Source: an uncultured Pelagibacteraceae bacterium (GTDB lineage: Bacteria; Pseudomonadota; Alphaproteobacteria; Pelagibacterales; Pelagibacteraceae). From it: DNA of 64,000 bases. The translations under genes were made by a program, and so were the position numbers. The notes below the pieces were generated by a model. The model was not told the DNA's origin and did not search any database. It worked only from the letters and a program-made list of their open reading frames with translations. This document shows positions 37,932 to 48,672 of the stretch, in pieces. Each line of letters opens with the position of its first letter. Within the stretch, counting starts at the first letter, position 1. The stretch lies in contig CACJNE010000003.1 in assembly GCA_902594675.1 (NCBI GenBank), positions 1 through 64,000 on the forward strand, read 5' to 3'.

Positions 37932-39605
37932 ATGAAAATTTTGATCATAATTTTATCATTTTTAGCACTGCAAACCAGCACATATTCAAGCACGTCTGCG
38001 AATAATAAATTCAACCAGAAGTACTTATCTAATTATTTTTCTGCTTTAGTCTCATCTGGAAATCAAAAAAACGAAGAAGCACTCGAATACTTCAATTCAT
38101 CAAAATTTTTAATTCAAAAACATGATAATTTTTTAAAAAAGTATGTTTTTTCCCTAGTTTTGAATGGACAAGTTAAAAAAGGAATAGATCAAATAAAAAT
38201 TTCAAAAAATGATATTAACTCAAATACTTTCGAGCTTAATCTTCTATTGTTAGTTGATAGTTTAAAGAAAAAAGATTTTAAGCAAGCAAATAAAAGATTT
38301 AAAGAATTTAAATTTAATAAAGATGATGGAACGTATGAATATGTAATTTATAAAATTTTAAAAGATTTTAATTATCTATTTCTAAAAAAAGAAACCGTTG
38401 AGGATAACAGGTATGGAACATTAAGTTTAATTTCTTCAGCTTTTCAAAATTGTTATTTAAATTCTCCAAACACCAGCTCATATTTTGGAGAATTATTAAA
38501 TAGTTCTGATGGTGATTATTCTCGATACATGTTCTTTTATTTTGCAAACTTAATTGAAAATAATGATATTATGAAAGTTATTCAAGTTTCTAAAACGATC
38601 GAGTCTATTGGTGACAGTATATTATTACATCAAATCAAAGATTGGATTGATAATGCAGAATACAAAAAATTTGAGTCTCATTTTTCATGCTACAATGAAA
38701 ATGATATTTTAGCTGAGATTTTCTATTTGATATCTAATTTATTTTCAACACAAAATATTTACGATCAGTCAAATTTTTATTTAAGAATTTCTGAATACTT
38801 AAATCCTAAGTTTTATTTTAATCAGTCTCTCCTTGCTGAAAATTATTACTTAAATAATAATAACAACCAAGCTATCAAAATTTTAGAAAAATTTAAAAAA
38901 AAAGATAAATTATATTTTTGGTATAAAACAAAAAAGATAGGAAGAATATTATCTGAAGATAATAGTGAGCAAGAGGCTATCAACTATATAAATAAGAATT
39001 TTAATTCTATAAAAAAACCTACAGAAAAAATACTTTATGATTATGCGAATATAAATAAAGGTTTCGAAAAGTATGAAATTGCAATCGAATATTATACAGA
39101 GTTACTTAAAAATGTTGATCAAAGTTCATATGCAATCTCAAGGATTTTGTATAGGAGGGGGAGCAGTTATGAACGAACAGGAAATTATGAGAAGGCTGAT
39201 AGAGATTTAATTGAAAGTTTAAAAATGTATCCAAATGAACCATACACATTAAATTATCTAGCTTATAGCTGGTTAGAAAGAAATTATAAAATAGATGAAG
39301 CAATAGATATGATACAAAAAGCACATAAACAAAAAGAAAATGATCCATATATCACAGACTCAGTTGGATGGGGATTTTATTTGATTGGTGATTATATTAA
39401 TGCTGAAAAATATCTTAAAAAAGCATTGCAACTAATGCCAGATGATCCAATTGTTAATGATCATTATGGCGATGTCCTTTGGAAATTAGACAAAAAATTA
39501 CAAGCAAAATATTATTGGCAAGCAGTTTTAGGACTTGAAGAGACAGAAGATGAAATGAAATCGAAAGTAAAATCGAAATTATTAGAAGGTTTAGAAAAAT
39601 CATAA
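37932..39605 (+). CDS. exported tetratricopeptide-repeat protein
   Basis: Signal peptide MKILIIILSFLALQTSTYS; C-terminal TPRs (ILYRRGSSYERTGNYEKADRDLIESLKMYPNEP..., DSVGWGFYLIGDYINAEKYLKKALQLMPDDP). Confidence 0.88.
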   Translation: MKILIIILSFLALQTSTYSSTSANNKFNQKYLSNYFSALVSSGNQKNEEALEYFNSSKFLIQKHDNFLKKYVFSLVLNGQVKKGIDQIKISKNDINSNTFELNLLLLVDSLKKKDFKQANKRFKEFKFNKDDGTYEYVIYKILKDFNYLFLKKETVEDNRYGTLSLISSAFQNCYLNSPNTSSYFGELLNSSDGDYSRYMFFYFANLIENNDIMKVIQVSKTIESIGDSILLHQIKDWIDNAEYKKFESHFSCYNENDILAEIFYLISNLFSTQNIYDQSNFYLRISEYLNPKFYFNQSLLAENYYLNNNNNQAIKILEKFKKKDKLYFWYKTKKIGRILSEDNSEQEAINYINKNFNSIKKPTEKILYDYANINKGFEKYEIAIEYYTELLKNVDQSSYAISRILYRRGSSYERTGNYEKADRDLIESLKMYPNEPYTLNYLAYSWLERNYKIDEAIDMIQKAHKQKENDPYITDSVGWGFYLIGDYINAEKYLKKALQLMPDDPIVNDHYGDVLWKLDKKLQAKYYWQAVLGLEETEDEMKSKVKSKLLEGLEKS

Positions 39606-39608
39606 TTA

Positions 39609-40457
39609 ATGAAATTTGAAAAGATTAAATCACATGCAAAAATTAATTTATCTCTAAATGTTCTAGGAAAAAAAAAATCTAAACTTCATAACTTAGAAAC
39701 TCTAGTTAGTTTTTTAGACTTACATGATGATATCTATATAAAGAAAACAAATAAAAAAAATCATATAATAAAATTTACTGGAAAATTTTCTTATAAAATT
39801 CCAAAAAAAAATACTGTCAGTAATTTATTGAAAATTTTAGACGAAGCGAAAAAACTAAAAAATCAAAAATATATTATTTTAATAAAAAAAAATATACCCC
39901 AAGAAGCTGGGTTGGGAGGTGGGTCAATGAATGCAGCTTCCTTAATAAATTATTTAATTAAAAAAAATATAATCACATTGACAATGAAGGAAAAACAAAA
40001 TTTATGTTCAAAAATTGGTTCAGATGTAATTTTAGGTATAGATCAAAAAAATCTTTTATTAGTTTATAAAAATAAAATAAAAAAAATCAAAAATAACCTT
40101 AAAATTTTTACATTGTTGATTAAACCAAATTTTGGCTGTTCTACAAAAAATATATATGCTCAAATTAGGAATTATTCGAAACCGCAATTTTTAAAAATCA
40201 AATTGAAAAATATTAATTTCAATACACTTTCTAAGATGAAAAATGATTTAGAGGTTATATCTTTCAAATTGTATCCAAGACTAAGGAAAATTAGCCAATT
40301 TTTTTTGAACATAGATAAAAATTCCTATGTCAGAATGACTGGATCAGGCTCAACAATTGTGGGATACTTTATGTCCAAAAAAGCCGCACTGAATGCAAAG
40401 AAATTATTAAAAAAAAAATATAAAAACTATTGGTGTAATTTATCAAAAACTATATAA
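39609..40457 (+). CDS. ispE: 4-diphosphocytidyl-2-C-methyl-D-erythritol kinase
   Basis: SHAKINLSLNVLGKK, NIPQEAGLGGGSMNAASLI, MTGSGSTIVGYF. Confidence 0.93.
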   Translation: MKFEKIKSHAKINLSLNVLGKKKSKLHNLETLVSFLDLHDDIYIKKTNKKNHIIKFTGKFSYKIPKKNTVSNLLKILDEAKKLKNQKYIILIKKNIPQEAGLGGGSMNAASLINYLIKKNIITLTMKEKQNLCSKIGSDVILGIDQKNLLLVYKNKIKKIKNNLKIFTLLIKPNFGCSTKNIYAQIRNYSKPQFLKIKLKNINFNTLSKMKNDLEVISFKLYPRLRKISQFFLNIDKNSYVRMTGSGSTIVGYFMSKKAALNAKKLLKKKYKNYWCNLSKTI

Positions 40458-40489
40458 AGCTTTTTTTTTGTGATATATGAAACTAATTT

Positions 40490-40564
40490 TGGGGTGTAGC
40501 CAAGTGGTAAGGCAGCGGTTTTTGGTACCGCCATTCCTAGGTTCGAATCCTAGCACCCCAGCCA
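40490..40564 (+). tRNA. tRNA-Gln(TTG), CCA encoded
   Basis: Acceptor TGGGGTG/CACCCCA, anticodon stem GCGGT/ACCGC with loop TTTTGGT (anticodon TTG), T arm CTAGG-TTCGAAT-CCTAG, 3' GCCA. Confidence 0.97.
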
Positions 40565-40567
40565 AAT

Positions 40568-41842
40568 ATGTATAATTTTTTAAAAAAAATTTTAAAGAGC
40601 AAAAAAAAACCTACTCAAAGAGAAAGATCTTTTCTAAACATTTATAATAATACAGAAGTTTCTAAAATTTTTGACTCTATATCAAATTTTAACGAAAATA
40701 GTGAGATAAGATATGTAGGTGGATGCGTTAGAAAAATATTAAATCAAGAAGAAGTAGATGATATAGATTTAGCAGTAAATTTAAATCCAGATGAAGTTAA
40801 AGAATGTTTGCAATCAAATAATATTAAATTCTTTGAAACTGGTATAGAACACGGAACTATTACTGCTAATTTAGGTAAAAAAAATTTTGAGATTACATCT
40901 TTGAGAGAGGATGTAGATACTGATGGAAGACATGCAAAAGTTAAATATACAAAAGATTGGCTAAAAGATTCATCAAGAAGAGATTTTAGTATTAATTCTA
41001 TTTATGCAGACAAAGAGGGTAATTTGTTTGATCCAAACGGTGGAGCCAGACATTTAAACGAGGGCAGGGTTATATTTATCGGAGATCCAAACAAAAGAAT
41101 TCAAGAAGATTATTTAAGAATTTTAAGATATGTTAGATTTTTTCTATGTTATAGCAAACAATCTCACGATTTATCATTACAAAAATCAATCAAGCAGAAT
41201 ATTGCAGGTATTGCCAATCTCTCAAAGGAAAGATTAATTAACGAATTAAAAAAAATTATTTTATCAAAAAATATTCTAAAAATATCTGAAGACTCTTTTT
41301 CTTTAGAAATTTTAAAAACTATTTTTCCTCAACTTGTAAATTTAAATTGTTTAGGAAAATTAAATGATTATTCAAAAAATTTATTTAAAAAAAAATCGTT
41401 TGTTTTTTTGATTTCTTATTTAATAATTGATGATACCGATAATGCAAATTATTTTTTATTTAAATATAACCTTTCTAACGAAAATAAAAAAAGAATAAAA
41501 TTTTTGATTGATAACTATTACCTTTTCTCAGAAAAAGATTATTTTACTAAGAAAAATCTTCAACGAATTTATTATTTTAATGATAAATCTTATATTATCG
41601 ATTTATTAGATTTAAAAATTTTCAATTCTAAATTGGTTTCAAAAAAACTCATTGATTTAAAAAGATATTTTGAAAAATTTAAAAAACCTATTTTTCCTTT
41701 AAAATCTAGAGATTTACTTGACAAATATAAAGTTAAAGAGGGTAAAGATTTTGGACAAAAGATTAAGTTGCTTGAGAATATTTGGTTAGATAACAGCTTT
41801 AAATTAAGTAAAAAAGAAATCGATAATGTTTTTGGTAATTAG
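40568..41842 (+). CDS. CCA tRNA nucleotidyltransferase / poly(A) polymerase family
   Basis: [51 protein letters not shown]. Confidence 0.94.
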   Translation: MYNFLKKILKSKKKPTQRERSFLNIYNNTEVSKIFDSISNFNENSEIRYVGGCVRKILNQEEVDDIDLAVNLNPDEVKECLQSNNIKFFETGIEHGTITANLGKKNFEITSLREDVDTDGRHAKVKYTKDWLKDSSRRDFSINSIYADKEGNLFDPNGGARHLNEGRVIFIGDPNKRIQEDYLRILRYVRFFLCYSKQSHDLSLQKSIKQNIAGIANLSKERLINELKKIILSKNILKISEDSFSLEILKTIFPQLVNLNCLGKLNDYSKNLFKKKSFVFLISYLIIDDTDNANYFLFKYNLSNENKKRIKFLIDNYYLFSEKDYFTKKNLQRIYYFNDKSYIIDLLDLKIFNSKLVSKKLIDLKRYFEKFKKPIFPLKSRDLLDKYKVKEGKDFGQKIKLLENIWLDNSFKLSKKEIDNVFGN

Positions 41843-42315
41843 ATATACTTTACATCTTTTATTTCAAAATTTTTAACGCCAGCAGGAGTTTTAATTTCAA
41901 CTAAATCCCCTTTATTTTTTCCAATCAAACCCATGCCAATTGGTGACTTAAAATATATTAATTTTTCTTTGAGGTCAGCCTCATCTTTTCCAACAATTTT
42001 GTATTTAACATTTTCGTCTGTATCCAAGTTTTGAAGTAGTATTGTTGAACCAAATATAACTTTTCCATCATTATCCAATTTAGAAACATCAATCACATTT
42101 GCTCTGGCAATAATATCTTCAACTTCTTGAATTCTACCTTCATTATGTGATTGTTGTTCTTTTGCTGCATGATATTCAGCATTTTCTTTTAGATCACCGT
42201 GGGACCTTGCCTCAGCTATGGCAGCTACTATCTCAGGCCTTTTTTTTTCTTTTAAAAAAATTAATTCTTCTTTTAATTTTTCTAATCCTCTAACTGTAAT
42301 GGGTTCTTTTTCCAT
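41839..42315 (-). CDS. greA: transcription elongation factor GreA
   Basis: [49 protein letters not shown]. Confidence 0.97.
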   Translation of the reverse strand: MEKEPITVRGLEKLKEELIFLKEKKRPEIVAAIAEARSHGDLKENAEYHAAKEQQSHNEGRIQEVEDIIARANVIDVSKLDNDGKVIFGSTILLQNLDTDENVKYKIVGKDEADLKEKLIYFKSPIGMGLIGKNKGDLVEIKTPAGVKNFEIKDVKYI

Positions 42316-42318
42316 ACT

Positions 42319-43146
42319 TTATTTCCATTTAGCAATAGGTGGGAGTGACATTAAAATAGCCTCAACATTACCTTTAGTTTGTAAACCAAATTTAGTACCT
42401 CTATCATAAAGTAAGTTAAATTCAACGTATCGACCTCTTTTTTCCAATTGAATTTCTTTTTGTTTAATTGACCATTTTTTTTTATATTTTTTTAATATTA
42501 TATTTCTATAGATATTTTTAAAGCATATTCCAACTTCTCTGACAAAACTAAAATCCTTTTCCCAATTGTCTTTTTTATAATCAAAAAAAATACCTCCTAT
42601 TCCTCTTGGTTCTTTTCTATGAGGTAAGTAAAAATATTCATCACACCATTTTTTATATTTTTTGTAATAGTTTTTATTATGTTTATCACATGAAACTTTT
42701 AACTCTTTGTGAAACCATTTTTCTAAATTCTTATCTTTAAGACAAGGTGTAACATCCATACCTCCACCAAACCATCCATGTGAGGTATAAATATATCTAG
42801 TATTAAAATGCATAGCAGGAACATGAGGGTTTTGCATATGCATTACTATTGATATACCTGCTGCCCAAAATTTGGGGCTTATCTCACCACCTGGTATTCT
42901 ACTTCTAAACTCTTTTGAAAATTTTCCGTAAACCTCTGAAAAATTTACTCCAACTTTTTCAAAAATTTTTCCGTTTTCTAATATTCTAAATTGACCTCCT
43001 CCTTCATTAGATTTTTTCCCTCTTTCCCAATTTTTAATTTTGAAAATATTTTTTTTCCCCTCTAATTCCTCTATTTCTTGGCAAATCACTTCTTGTAAAG
43101 TTTTAAACCAATTTCTAGCTAATTTTTTCTTAATTAATTCGTCCAT
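42319..43146 (-). CDS. hemF: oxygen-dependent coproporphyrinogen-III oxidase
   Basis: GGGMDVTPC, RGIGGIFFDY, RYVEFNLLYDRGTKFGLQTKGNVEAILMSLPP. Confidence 0.97.
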   Translation of the reverse strand: MDELIKKKLARNWFKTLQEVICQEIEELEGKKNIFKIKNWERGKKSNEGGGQFRILENGKIFEKVGVNFSEVYGKFSKEFRSRIPGGEISPKFWAAGISIVMHMQNPHVPAMHFNTRYIYTSHGWFGGGMDVTPCLKDKNLEKWFHKELKVSCDKHNKNYYKKYKKWCDEYFYLPHRKEPRGIGGIFFDYKKDNWEKDFSFVREVGICFKNIYRNIILKKYKKKWSIKQKEIQLEKRGRYVEFNLLYDRGTKFGLQTKGNVEAILMSLPPIAKWK

Positions 43147-43616
43147 AAATAATTAGTTTGTCTTATATTTTCAGAAAGAATAATTGCAACTGATGAAGCT
43201 AAATTAAGAGATCTTTTTTTCTCAATCATAGGTATTTTTATTCTATGTCTCATTATTTTATGAACCTTTTGTGGAACGCCCGAACTTTCTCTACCAAACA
43301 ACAGTGTATCGCCATTTTTAAATTTGAAATCTGTATATGATCTGCTTGCTTTCGTGGTCATTAATATTACTCTCTCGTTTTTTTTTGCGTTAAAAAATTC
43401 CTCAGAGCTTTTATAGGTTTTAATTATGCTTTCATCTAAGTAATCCATTACAACCCTTTTAAATCGTCTGTCGCTCAACAAGAAGCCACAAGGCTCAATT
43501 ATCTCCAATATTGCTCCTAAGCAAGAGCATGTTCGTGCTATCGCCGCAGTGTTCTGGGGTATATCTGGCTCGTAAAGTGCTATTTTTGGCCTAGAATTAT
43601 TTGTTTTGTGTGTCAT
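43134..43616 (-). CDS. trmL: tRNA (cytidine(34)-2'-O)-methyltransferase
   Basis: IALYEPDIPQNTAAIARTCSCLGA, LLFGRESSGVP, SLNLASSVAIILSE; start placed at MTHKTNN. Confidence 0.93.
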   Translation of the reverse strand: MTHKTNNSRPKIALYEPDIPQNTAAIARTCSCLGAILEIIEPCGFLLSDRRFKRVVMDYLDESIIKTYKSSEEFFNAKKNERVILMTTKASRSYTDFKFKNGDTLLFGRESSGVPQKVHKIMRHRIKIPMIEKKRSLNLASSVAIILSENIRQTNYLWTN

Positions 43617-43684
43617 TCTTGCTATGGAAAAAATATCTTTTTCTTCATATGAAATCATATATTAAGAAAAAATTAAAATAATAA

Positions 43685-44203
43685 ATGTCTGAATCAGATA
43701 AAAAAAAACCAAATAGGAGAGATTTCATATTAACTGCAACTACTGCTGCAGGCGCTGTAGGTGTTGGTGCAGCTGTTTGGCCTTTAGTTGATCAAATGAA
43801 TCCTGACGCCTCAGTAAAAGCATTAGCAAGTACAGAAGTAGATGTTAGCTCAGTTCAACCTGGTCAATCTATAACTGTTATATGGAGAGGTAAACCTGTT
43901 TTTATTAAAAGAAGAACTCAAGATGAGATTGATAGCGCTAGAGCAGTCGATCTAAGTGAATTAAAACATCCAGAAAAAGATGAGGACAGAGCAAAAGACC
44001 CCGAGTGGCTTGTAATGTTAGGAGTATGTACACATCTTGGATGTGTTCCATTAACTGATAAAGGTGATTACAATGCATGGTTTTGTCCATGTCATGGTTC
44101 TCACTATGATACATCAGGTAGAATTAGAAAAGGCCCAGCTCCAACAAATATGGAAATACCTAAATACGAATTTGTAAACAGTAACACTATAAAAATAGGA
44201 TAA
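43685..44203 (+). CDS. petA: ubiquinol-cytochrome c reductase iron-sulfur subunit (Rieske)
   Basis: [29 protein letters not shown] and CPCHGSHYD. Confidence 0.97.
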   Translation: MSESDKKKPNRRDFILTATTAAGAVGVGAAVWPLVDQMNPDASVKALASTEVDVSSVQPGQSITVIWRGKPVFIKRRTQDEIDSARAVDLSELKHPEKDEDRAKDPEWLVMLGVCTHLGCVPLTDKGDYNAWFCPCHGSHYDTSGRIRKGPAPTNMEIPKYEFVNSNTIKIG

Positions 44204-44212
44204 TAAAAATAA

Positions 44213-45481
44213 ATGAGTGATCACGAATACACGCCAAAGTCAAAAGTTGGAAAATGGTTTAATGATAGACTTCCACTGCTAACATTAGCAAATCATTTAA
44301 CCGACTACCCAACACCGAAAAATCTAAATTACTGGTGGACTTTTGGAGGAATTTTAACTTTTTGTTTAATAACTCAAATCATCACAGGTATTATTTTAGG
44401 AATGCATTATGTAGCTCACGCTGATTTAGCATTTCAAAGTGTTGAACACATAATGAGAGATGTGAACTATGGTTGGTTGATAAGATACGTGCATGCAAAT
44501 GGTGCTTCAATGTTTTTCTTAGCTGTTTATATTCATATTTTTAGATCTCTATATTATGGATCATATAAATCACCAAGAGAAGTTATTTGGATTATTGGTA
44601 TGTTGATTTATTTTTTAATGATGGCTACTGCATTTATGGGTTACGTTCTACCATGGGGGCAAATGAGTTTTTGGGGTGCAACAGTAATTACAAATTTGTT
44701 TAGCGCTATTCCTTTAGTAGGAGATAGTATAACTACTTGGTTATGGGGAGGTTACTCAGTAGATAATCCAACTTTGACAAGATTTTTTAGCTTGCATTAT
44801 CTTTTTCCATTTTTAATTTTAGGATTAGTCATTCTTCATATTTGGGCACTTCATGTCCCAGGAAATAATAATCCGATTGGTATAGATATAAAAAAACCAT
44901 CAAAAGACACAGTTCCATTTCACCCGTATATCGTAATTAAAGATTTATTTGCACTTCTGATATTTTTAATAATTTTTGCATTTTTTGTATTTTTTTCACC
45001 CAACATATTAGGACATGCAGACAATTATATTGAGGCAAACCCATTAGTTACCCCAGCTCACATTGTGCCAGAGTGGTACCTTTTACCTTTTTATGCAATA
45101 CTGAGATCAGTACCTGATAAGTTGTTAGGAGTTATAGCAATGTTTGCTGCAATATTTGTACTAGTAATTCTTCCTTGGCTAGATACTTCTAAAGTTAGAT
45201 CAACAGTCTTTAGACCAATATACAAACAGTTTTACTGGTTTTTAGTAGCTGATGTTTTGATTCTTGGCTACGTTGGTGCAATGCCAGCTGAGGGGCTATA
45301 TTTATTGATCGCGAGAGTCGCAACTGCCTATTATTTTGCTCATTTCTTAATAATACTTCCATTTTTAGGTATGAAGGAGAAAACGACACCATTACCACTT
45401 AGCATCACAGAGCCTGTGCTAGGAGGTTCTGCTGATATGGCGATGGCTAAAAATAATAACGATTATAAAGAGAAATTGTGA
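44213..45481 (+). CDS. petB: cytochrome b
   Basis: [55 protein letters not shown]. Confidence 0.98.
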   Translation: MSDHEYTPKSKVGKWFNDRLPLLTLANHLTDYPTPKNLNYWWTFGGILTFCLITQIITGIILGMHYVAHADLAFQSVEHIMRDVNYGWLIRYVHANGASMFFLAVYIHIFRSLYYGSYKSPREVIWIIGMLIYFLMMATAFMGYVLPWGQMSFWGATVITNLFSAIPLVGDSITTWLWGGYSVDNPTLTRFFSLHYLFPFLILGLVILHIWALHVPGNNNPIGIDIKKPSKDTVPFHPYIVIKDLFALLIFLIIFAFFVFFSPNILGHADNYIEANPLVTPAHIVPEWYLLPFYAILRSVPDKLLGVIAMFAAIFVLVILPWLDTSKVRSTVFRPIYKQFYWFLVADVLILGYVGAMPAEGLYLLIARVATAYYFAHFLIILPFLGMKEKTTPLPLSITEPVLGGSADMAMAKNNNDYKEKL

Positions 45482-46263
45482 AAAACTTTTTCAAATTAAT
45501 CACCTTTTTTACTTTAATTTCAAGCCTAATTTTCTCAAATGTAAATGCAGCTGGTGAGAAACATGAACTACTAAAAGTTGATTGGAGCTTCAAAAGTTTT
45601 TTTGGAAAGTTTGATAGAGCATCTTTGCAGAGAGGTTATCAGGTCTATTCAGAAGTTTGTGCATCATGTCATTCTTTGAAACATTTAAGTTATAGAAACT
45701 TAGCAGAAAAAGGGGGGCCCGAATTCACTGAGCTTGAGGTTAAAGCAATTGCTTCAAATTTTGAAGTTACAGATGGACCAAACAGTGATGGAGAAATGTT
45801 TGAAAGACCAGCAAAACTATCTGACAAATTTGTAATGCCGTATGCAAATGTTCAGGAAGCCATAGCAGCTAATGGTGGAGCATATCCACCAGATATGTCA
45901 GTTTTAGTAAAAGCTAGGGGAGGTGGAGCAAACTACATCTACTCTGTTTTAATGGGTTATGAAGATCCTCCAGCAGGAATGGAACTTGATGATGGAGTTT
46001 ATTACAATAAATATATGTATGGCAATAAGATTAAAATGGCATCTCCTTTAGATGATGATATTGTGGAGTATGCTGATGGTACTAAGGCTACAATAGATCA
46101 AATGGCCAAAGATGTTACAACTTTTTTACAATGGACCGCTGAGCCTCATCTAGAAACTAGACATAAAATGGGCTTTAGAGTAATTATTTATTTAACAGTT
46201 TTAACTATTTTAGTTTACTTTAGCATGAAAAAAATATGGTCACGTATTGAAACGAAAGTTTAA
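45478..46263 (+). CDS. petC: cytochrome c1 (GTG start)
   Basis: [23 protein letters not shown]-terminal TM anchor. Confidence 0.96.
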   Translation: MKNFFKLITFFTLISSLIFSNVNAAGEKHELLKVDWSFKSFFGKFDRASLQRGYQVYSEVCASCHSLKHLSYRNLAEKGGPEFTELEVKAIASNFEVTDGPNSDGEMFERPAKLSDKFVMPYANVQEAIAANGGAYPPDMSVLVKARGGGANYIYSVLMGYEDPPAGMELDDGVYYNKYMYGNKIKMASPLDDDIVEYADGTKATIDQMAKDVTTFLQWTAEPHLETRHKMGFRVIIYLTVLTILVYFSMKKIWSRIETKV

Positions 46264-47316
46264 AACATCTCCATCTTTAACAATATAATCTTTGCCTTCA
46301 AGCCTCATTTTACCAGCCTCTTTAGATTTTAACCATCCTTGATTTTTTAAAAAATCATCAAAAGAAATTGTTTCAGCTCTAATAAAACCTTTTTCAAAAT
46401 CTGAATGAATTTCACCAGCAGCTTTTGGTGCTGTGGACTCCCTTGTTATTGTCCAGGCTCTAGACTCCTCTGGTCCTGATGTAAAAAAAGTCTGAAGAGA
46501 TAAAAGCTCATAACCTTTTTTAATTAATGAATTCAGGCCAGTCTCAGAAATATTAATCATTTTCATATAGTTTTGTTTTTCATTTTCATCTTCTAATTGA
46601 TTTATTTGATTTTCTATATCAGCGGATATTATTAATGTATTTTTCTTACCAAATTTATTTATAAAATCCTTGGTATAGTTGTTACCCGACTCTATACTTT
46701 TTTCATCTACGTTACATACATATAATTTTGGTTTAGTGATAAGGAGTCCGCTATTTTTTAAAAGTTTTTTGTCAAATCCATTAATAATTAACTCTAAATT
46801 GTCACCTTCATCAATAATCTTTTGAGCCATCTCTAACATTTTAAGCTCTTCAATACTTACATTTTTTTTATTTTTCTTTTCAAGTCTTTTTTGAATAGAT
46901 TCCAAATCAGCAAGTTTCATTTCTGTTTCAATAATCTCTAAATCTCTTACTGGATCTACAGTAGGATTTACATTTTGAATGTCATCTGAGTCAAAACATC
47001 TAATCATGTGAATTATTGCATCTACTTCTCTAATATGTGATAAAAATTTGTTCCCCAAACCTTCTCCTTTAGATGCTCCCTTGACTAGTCCTGCGATATC
47101 TACGAAAGATATTGTCGTATTTATTTTTTTCTTAGATTCTGAAATAACGGCTAATTGATCAAGTCTTTCATCTGGTACTGACACTATTCCAATATTTGGA
47201 TCAATTGTACAAAAAGGAAAGTTTGCTGCTTGTGCCTTAGTAGAGTTGGTCAAGGCATTAAATAAAGTTGATTTACCAACGTTTGGCAATCCAACGATTC
47301 CACATTTAAAACCCAT
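46240..47316 (-). CDS. ychF: redox-regulated ATPase YchF
   Basis: CGIVGLPNVGKSTLFNALT, FVDIAGLVKGASKGEGLGNKFLSHIREVDAI. Confidence 0.97.
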   Translation of the reverse strand: MGFKCGIVGLPNVGKSTLFNALTNSTKAQAANFPFCTIDPNIGIVSVPDERLDQLAVISESKKKINTTISFVDIAGLVKGASKGEGLGNKFLSHIREVDAIIHMIRCFDSDDIQNVNPTVDPVRDLEIIETEMKLADLESIQKRLEKKNKKNVSIEELKMLEMAQKIIDEGDNLELIINGFDKKLLKNSGLLITKPKLYVCNVDEKSIESGNNYTKDFINKFGKKNTLIISADIENQINQLEDENEKQNYMKMINISETGLNSLIKKGYELLSLQTFFTSGPEESRAWTITRESTAPKAAGEIHSDFEKGFIRAETISFDDFLKNQGWLKSKEAGKMRLEGKDYIVKDGDVLNFRFNT

Positions 47317-47877
47317 TTAATTATTATTAACTGTGCTTGAAAATAAATCTAATTTTTTATCAATTAAAATAGTTAAGGAGTCAATTATATTATTTGTTAT
47401 TGAGTCCAAATGAACCTGTTCATCTTCATTAAAGTCATTTAAAACGTAATCAGATACTGATATTTTATTTTCTGGCTTTCCTATTCCGATACGAACTCTT
47501 GAATATTCTTTTCCAATAAACTTGTCGATTGATGCAATACCATTATGACCAGCGCTAGATCCACCAAATTTTGTTTTTATTTTTCCAAATTCGACATCCA
47601 AGTCATCATGGAATACAATTACATCTTCAGCATCTATTTTAAAGTACTCTAATAGTTCTCTAATACAGATACCTGAATTATTCATGAAGGTTAAAGGTTT
47701 AATTGCATAAACCTTCTTATCACCAATATTTCCTGTAGTTAGCAATCCCTTAAATTTTGGTTTCTGTTTTGATAATCCAAACTTATGATTTATTGCGTCT
47801 ACAATTTTAAAACCGATATTATGTCTATTATTTTGACTATTTGGAGTCGGATTTCCTAAACCAACAAGTAACAACAT
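47317..47877 (-). CDS. pth: peptidyl-tRNA hydrolase
   Basis: LLVGLGNPTPNSQNNRHNIGF, KPLTFMNNSG, HDDLDVEFGKIKTKFGGSSAGHNGI. Confidence 0.97.
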   Translation of the reverse strand: MLLLVGLGNPTPNSQNNRHNIGFKIVDAINHKFGLSKQKPKFKGLLTTGNIGDKKVYAIKPLTFMNNSGICIRELLEYFKIDAEDVIVFHDDLDVEFGKIKTKFGGSSAGHNGIASIDKFIGKEYSRVRIGIGKPENKISVSDYVLNDFNEDEQVHLDSITNNIIDSLTILIDKKLDLFSSTVNNN

Positions 47878-47913
47878 ATCAAGTTATATTTTGAAAAGAG
47901 CTTTCACTATTTA

Positions 47914-48630
47914 TTATTTTTTTTCTGATGAAGATTTGTCTTCTTCTTTAGACTTGTCACTTTCAGATTTATCACCTTCAGTTGATGCTTTTTCAACACC
48001 ATCAGCAGCAGCTTCTGTCCCTTCCTTAGCTTCACCTTCTTCTGTCTCAGCTGGTTTTTCTGGCTCTTTTACTACTGTAGGAGCTGCAACTGTCGCAATT
48101 ACAAAATCTCTTCCTTGAATAGTGGGGGTAACGTTGTCAGGTAAATTAATAGATGAGATTTTAATACTTGTTCCGATATCCAAGCCTTCTAAATCAACAA
48201 TTAATTCAGTGGGAATATTTTCTGCAGGACATTTAAGTTCGACTTTACGTCTTACAATATTTAAAACACCACCTCTTTTAAGACCTGGAGATAATTCATT
48301 ATTAATAAATTTTACAGGTATTTCTAGAATAATTTTTCCACCCTTTACAATTCTCATCAAGTCAATATGAATTGGTTCATCAGTCACCGTATCGAAAGCG
48401 ATATTTCTAGTTAAAACTTTTTGCTCTTTGCCATCTAAATTCATAGATATTACGTTTGATAAAAAATTTTCTTTGTTTATTAGATTTTTAATTTCTTTTT
48501 TTGTAATTGAAATTTTCTCATTGGGTAATTCTCCACCATAAACTATGCCTGGAACGTTGCCATTATTCCTTAGGACATTTACCTGACCTTTAGTATGTGT
48601 GTTTCTTATTGTTGCTTGTATTGTGCTCAT
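47914..48630 (-). CDS. rplY: 50S ribosomal protein L25/general stress protein Ctc
   Basis: VNVLRNNGNVPGIVYGG; TDEPIHIDLMRI; acidic low-complexity C-terminal tail. Confidence 0.95.
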   Translation of the reverse strand: MSTIQATIRNTHTKGQVNVLRNNGNVPGIVYGGELPNEKISITKKEIKNLINKENFLSNVISMNLDGKEQKVLTRNIAFDTVTDEPIHIDLMRIVKGGKIILEIPVKFINNELSPGLKRGGVLNIVRRKVELKCPAENIPTELIVDLEGLDIGTSIKISSINLPDNVTPTIQGRDFVIATVAAPTVVKEPEKPAETEEGEAKEGTEAAADGVEKASTEGDKSESDKSKEEDKSSSEKK

Positions 48631-48672
48631 AAAAAGCTGGTTTTTAACTGAAGTATGATAATTTTACAAGAG

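Noticed and set aside
40458-40489. AAAGCTTTTTTTTT after ispE as an intrinsic terminator
   Set aside because: The self-complementary part is AAAGCTTT with no loop, so no stable stem; could equally be leader for tRNA-Gln.
47891-48370. Plus-strand Ser-rich ORFs opposite rplY (47891-48118, 48122-48370)
   Set aside because: Shadow of the acidic low-complexity tail and L25 domain; no independent start signal.
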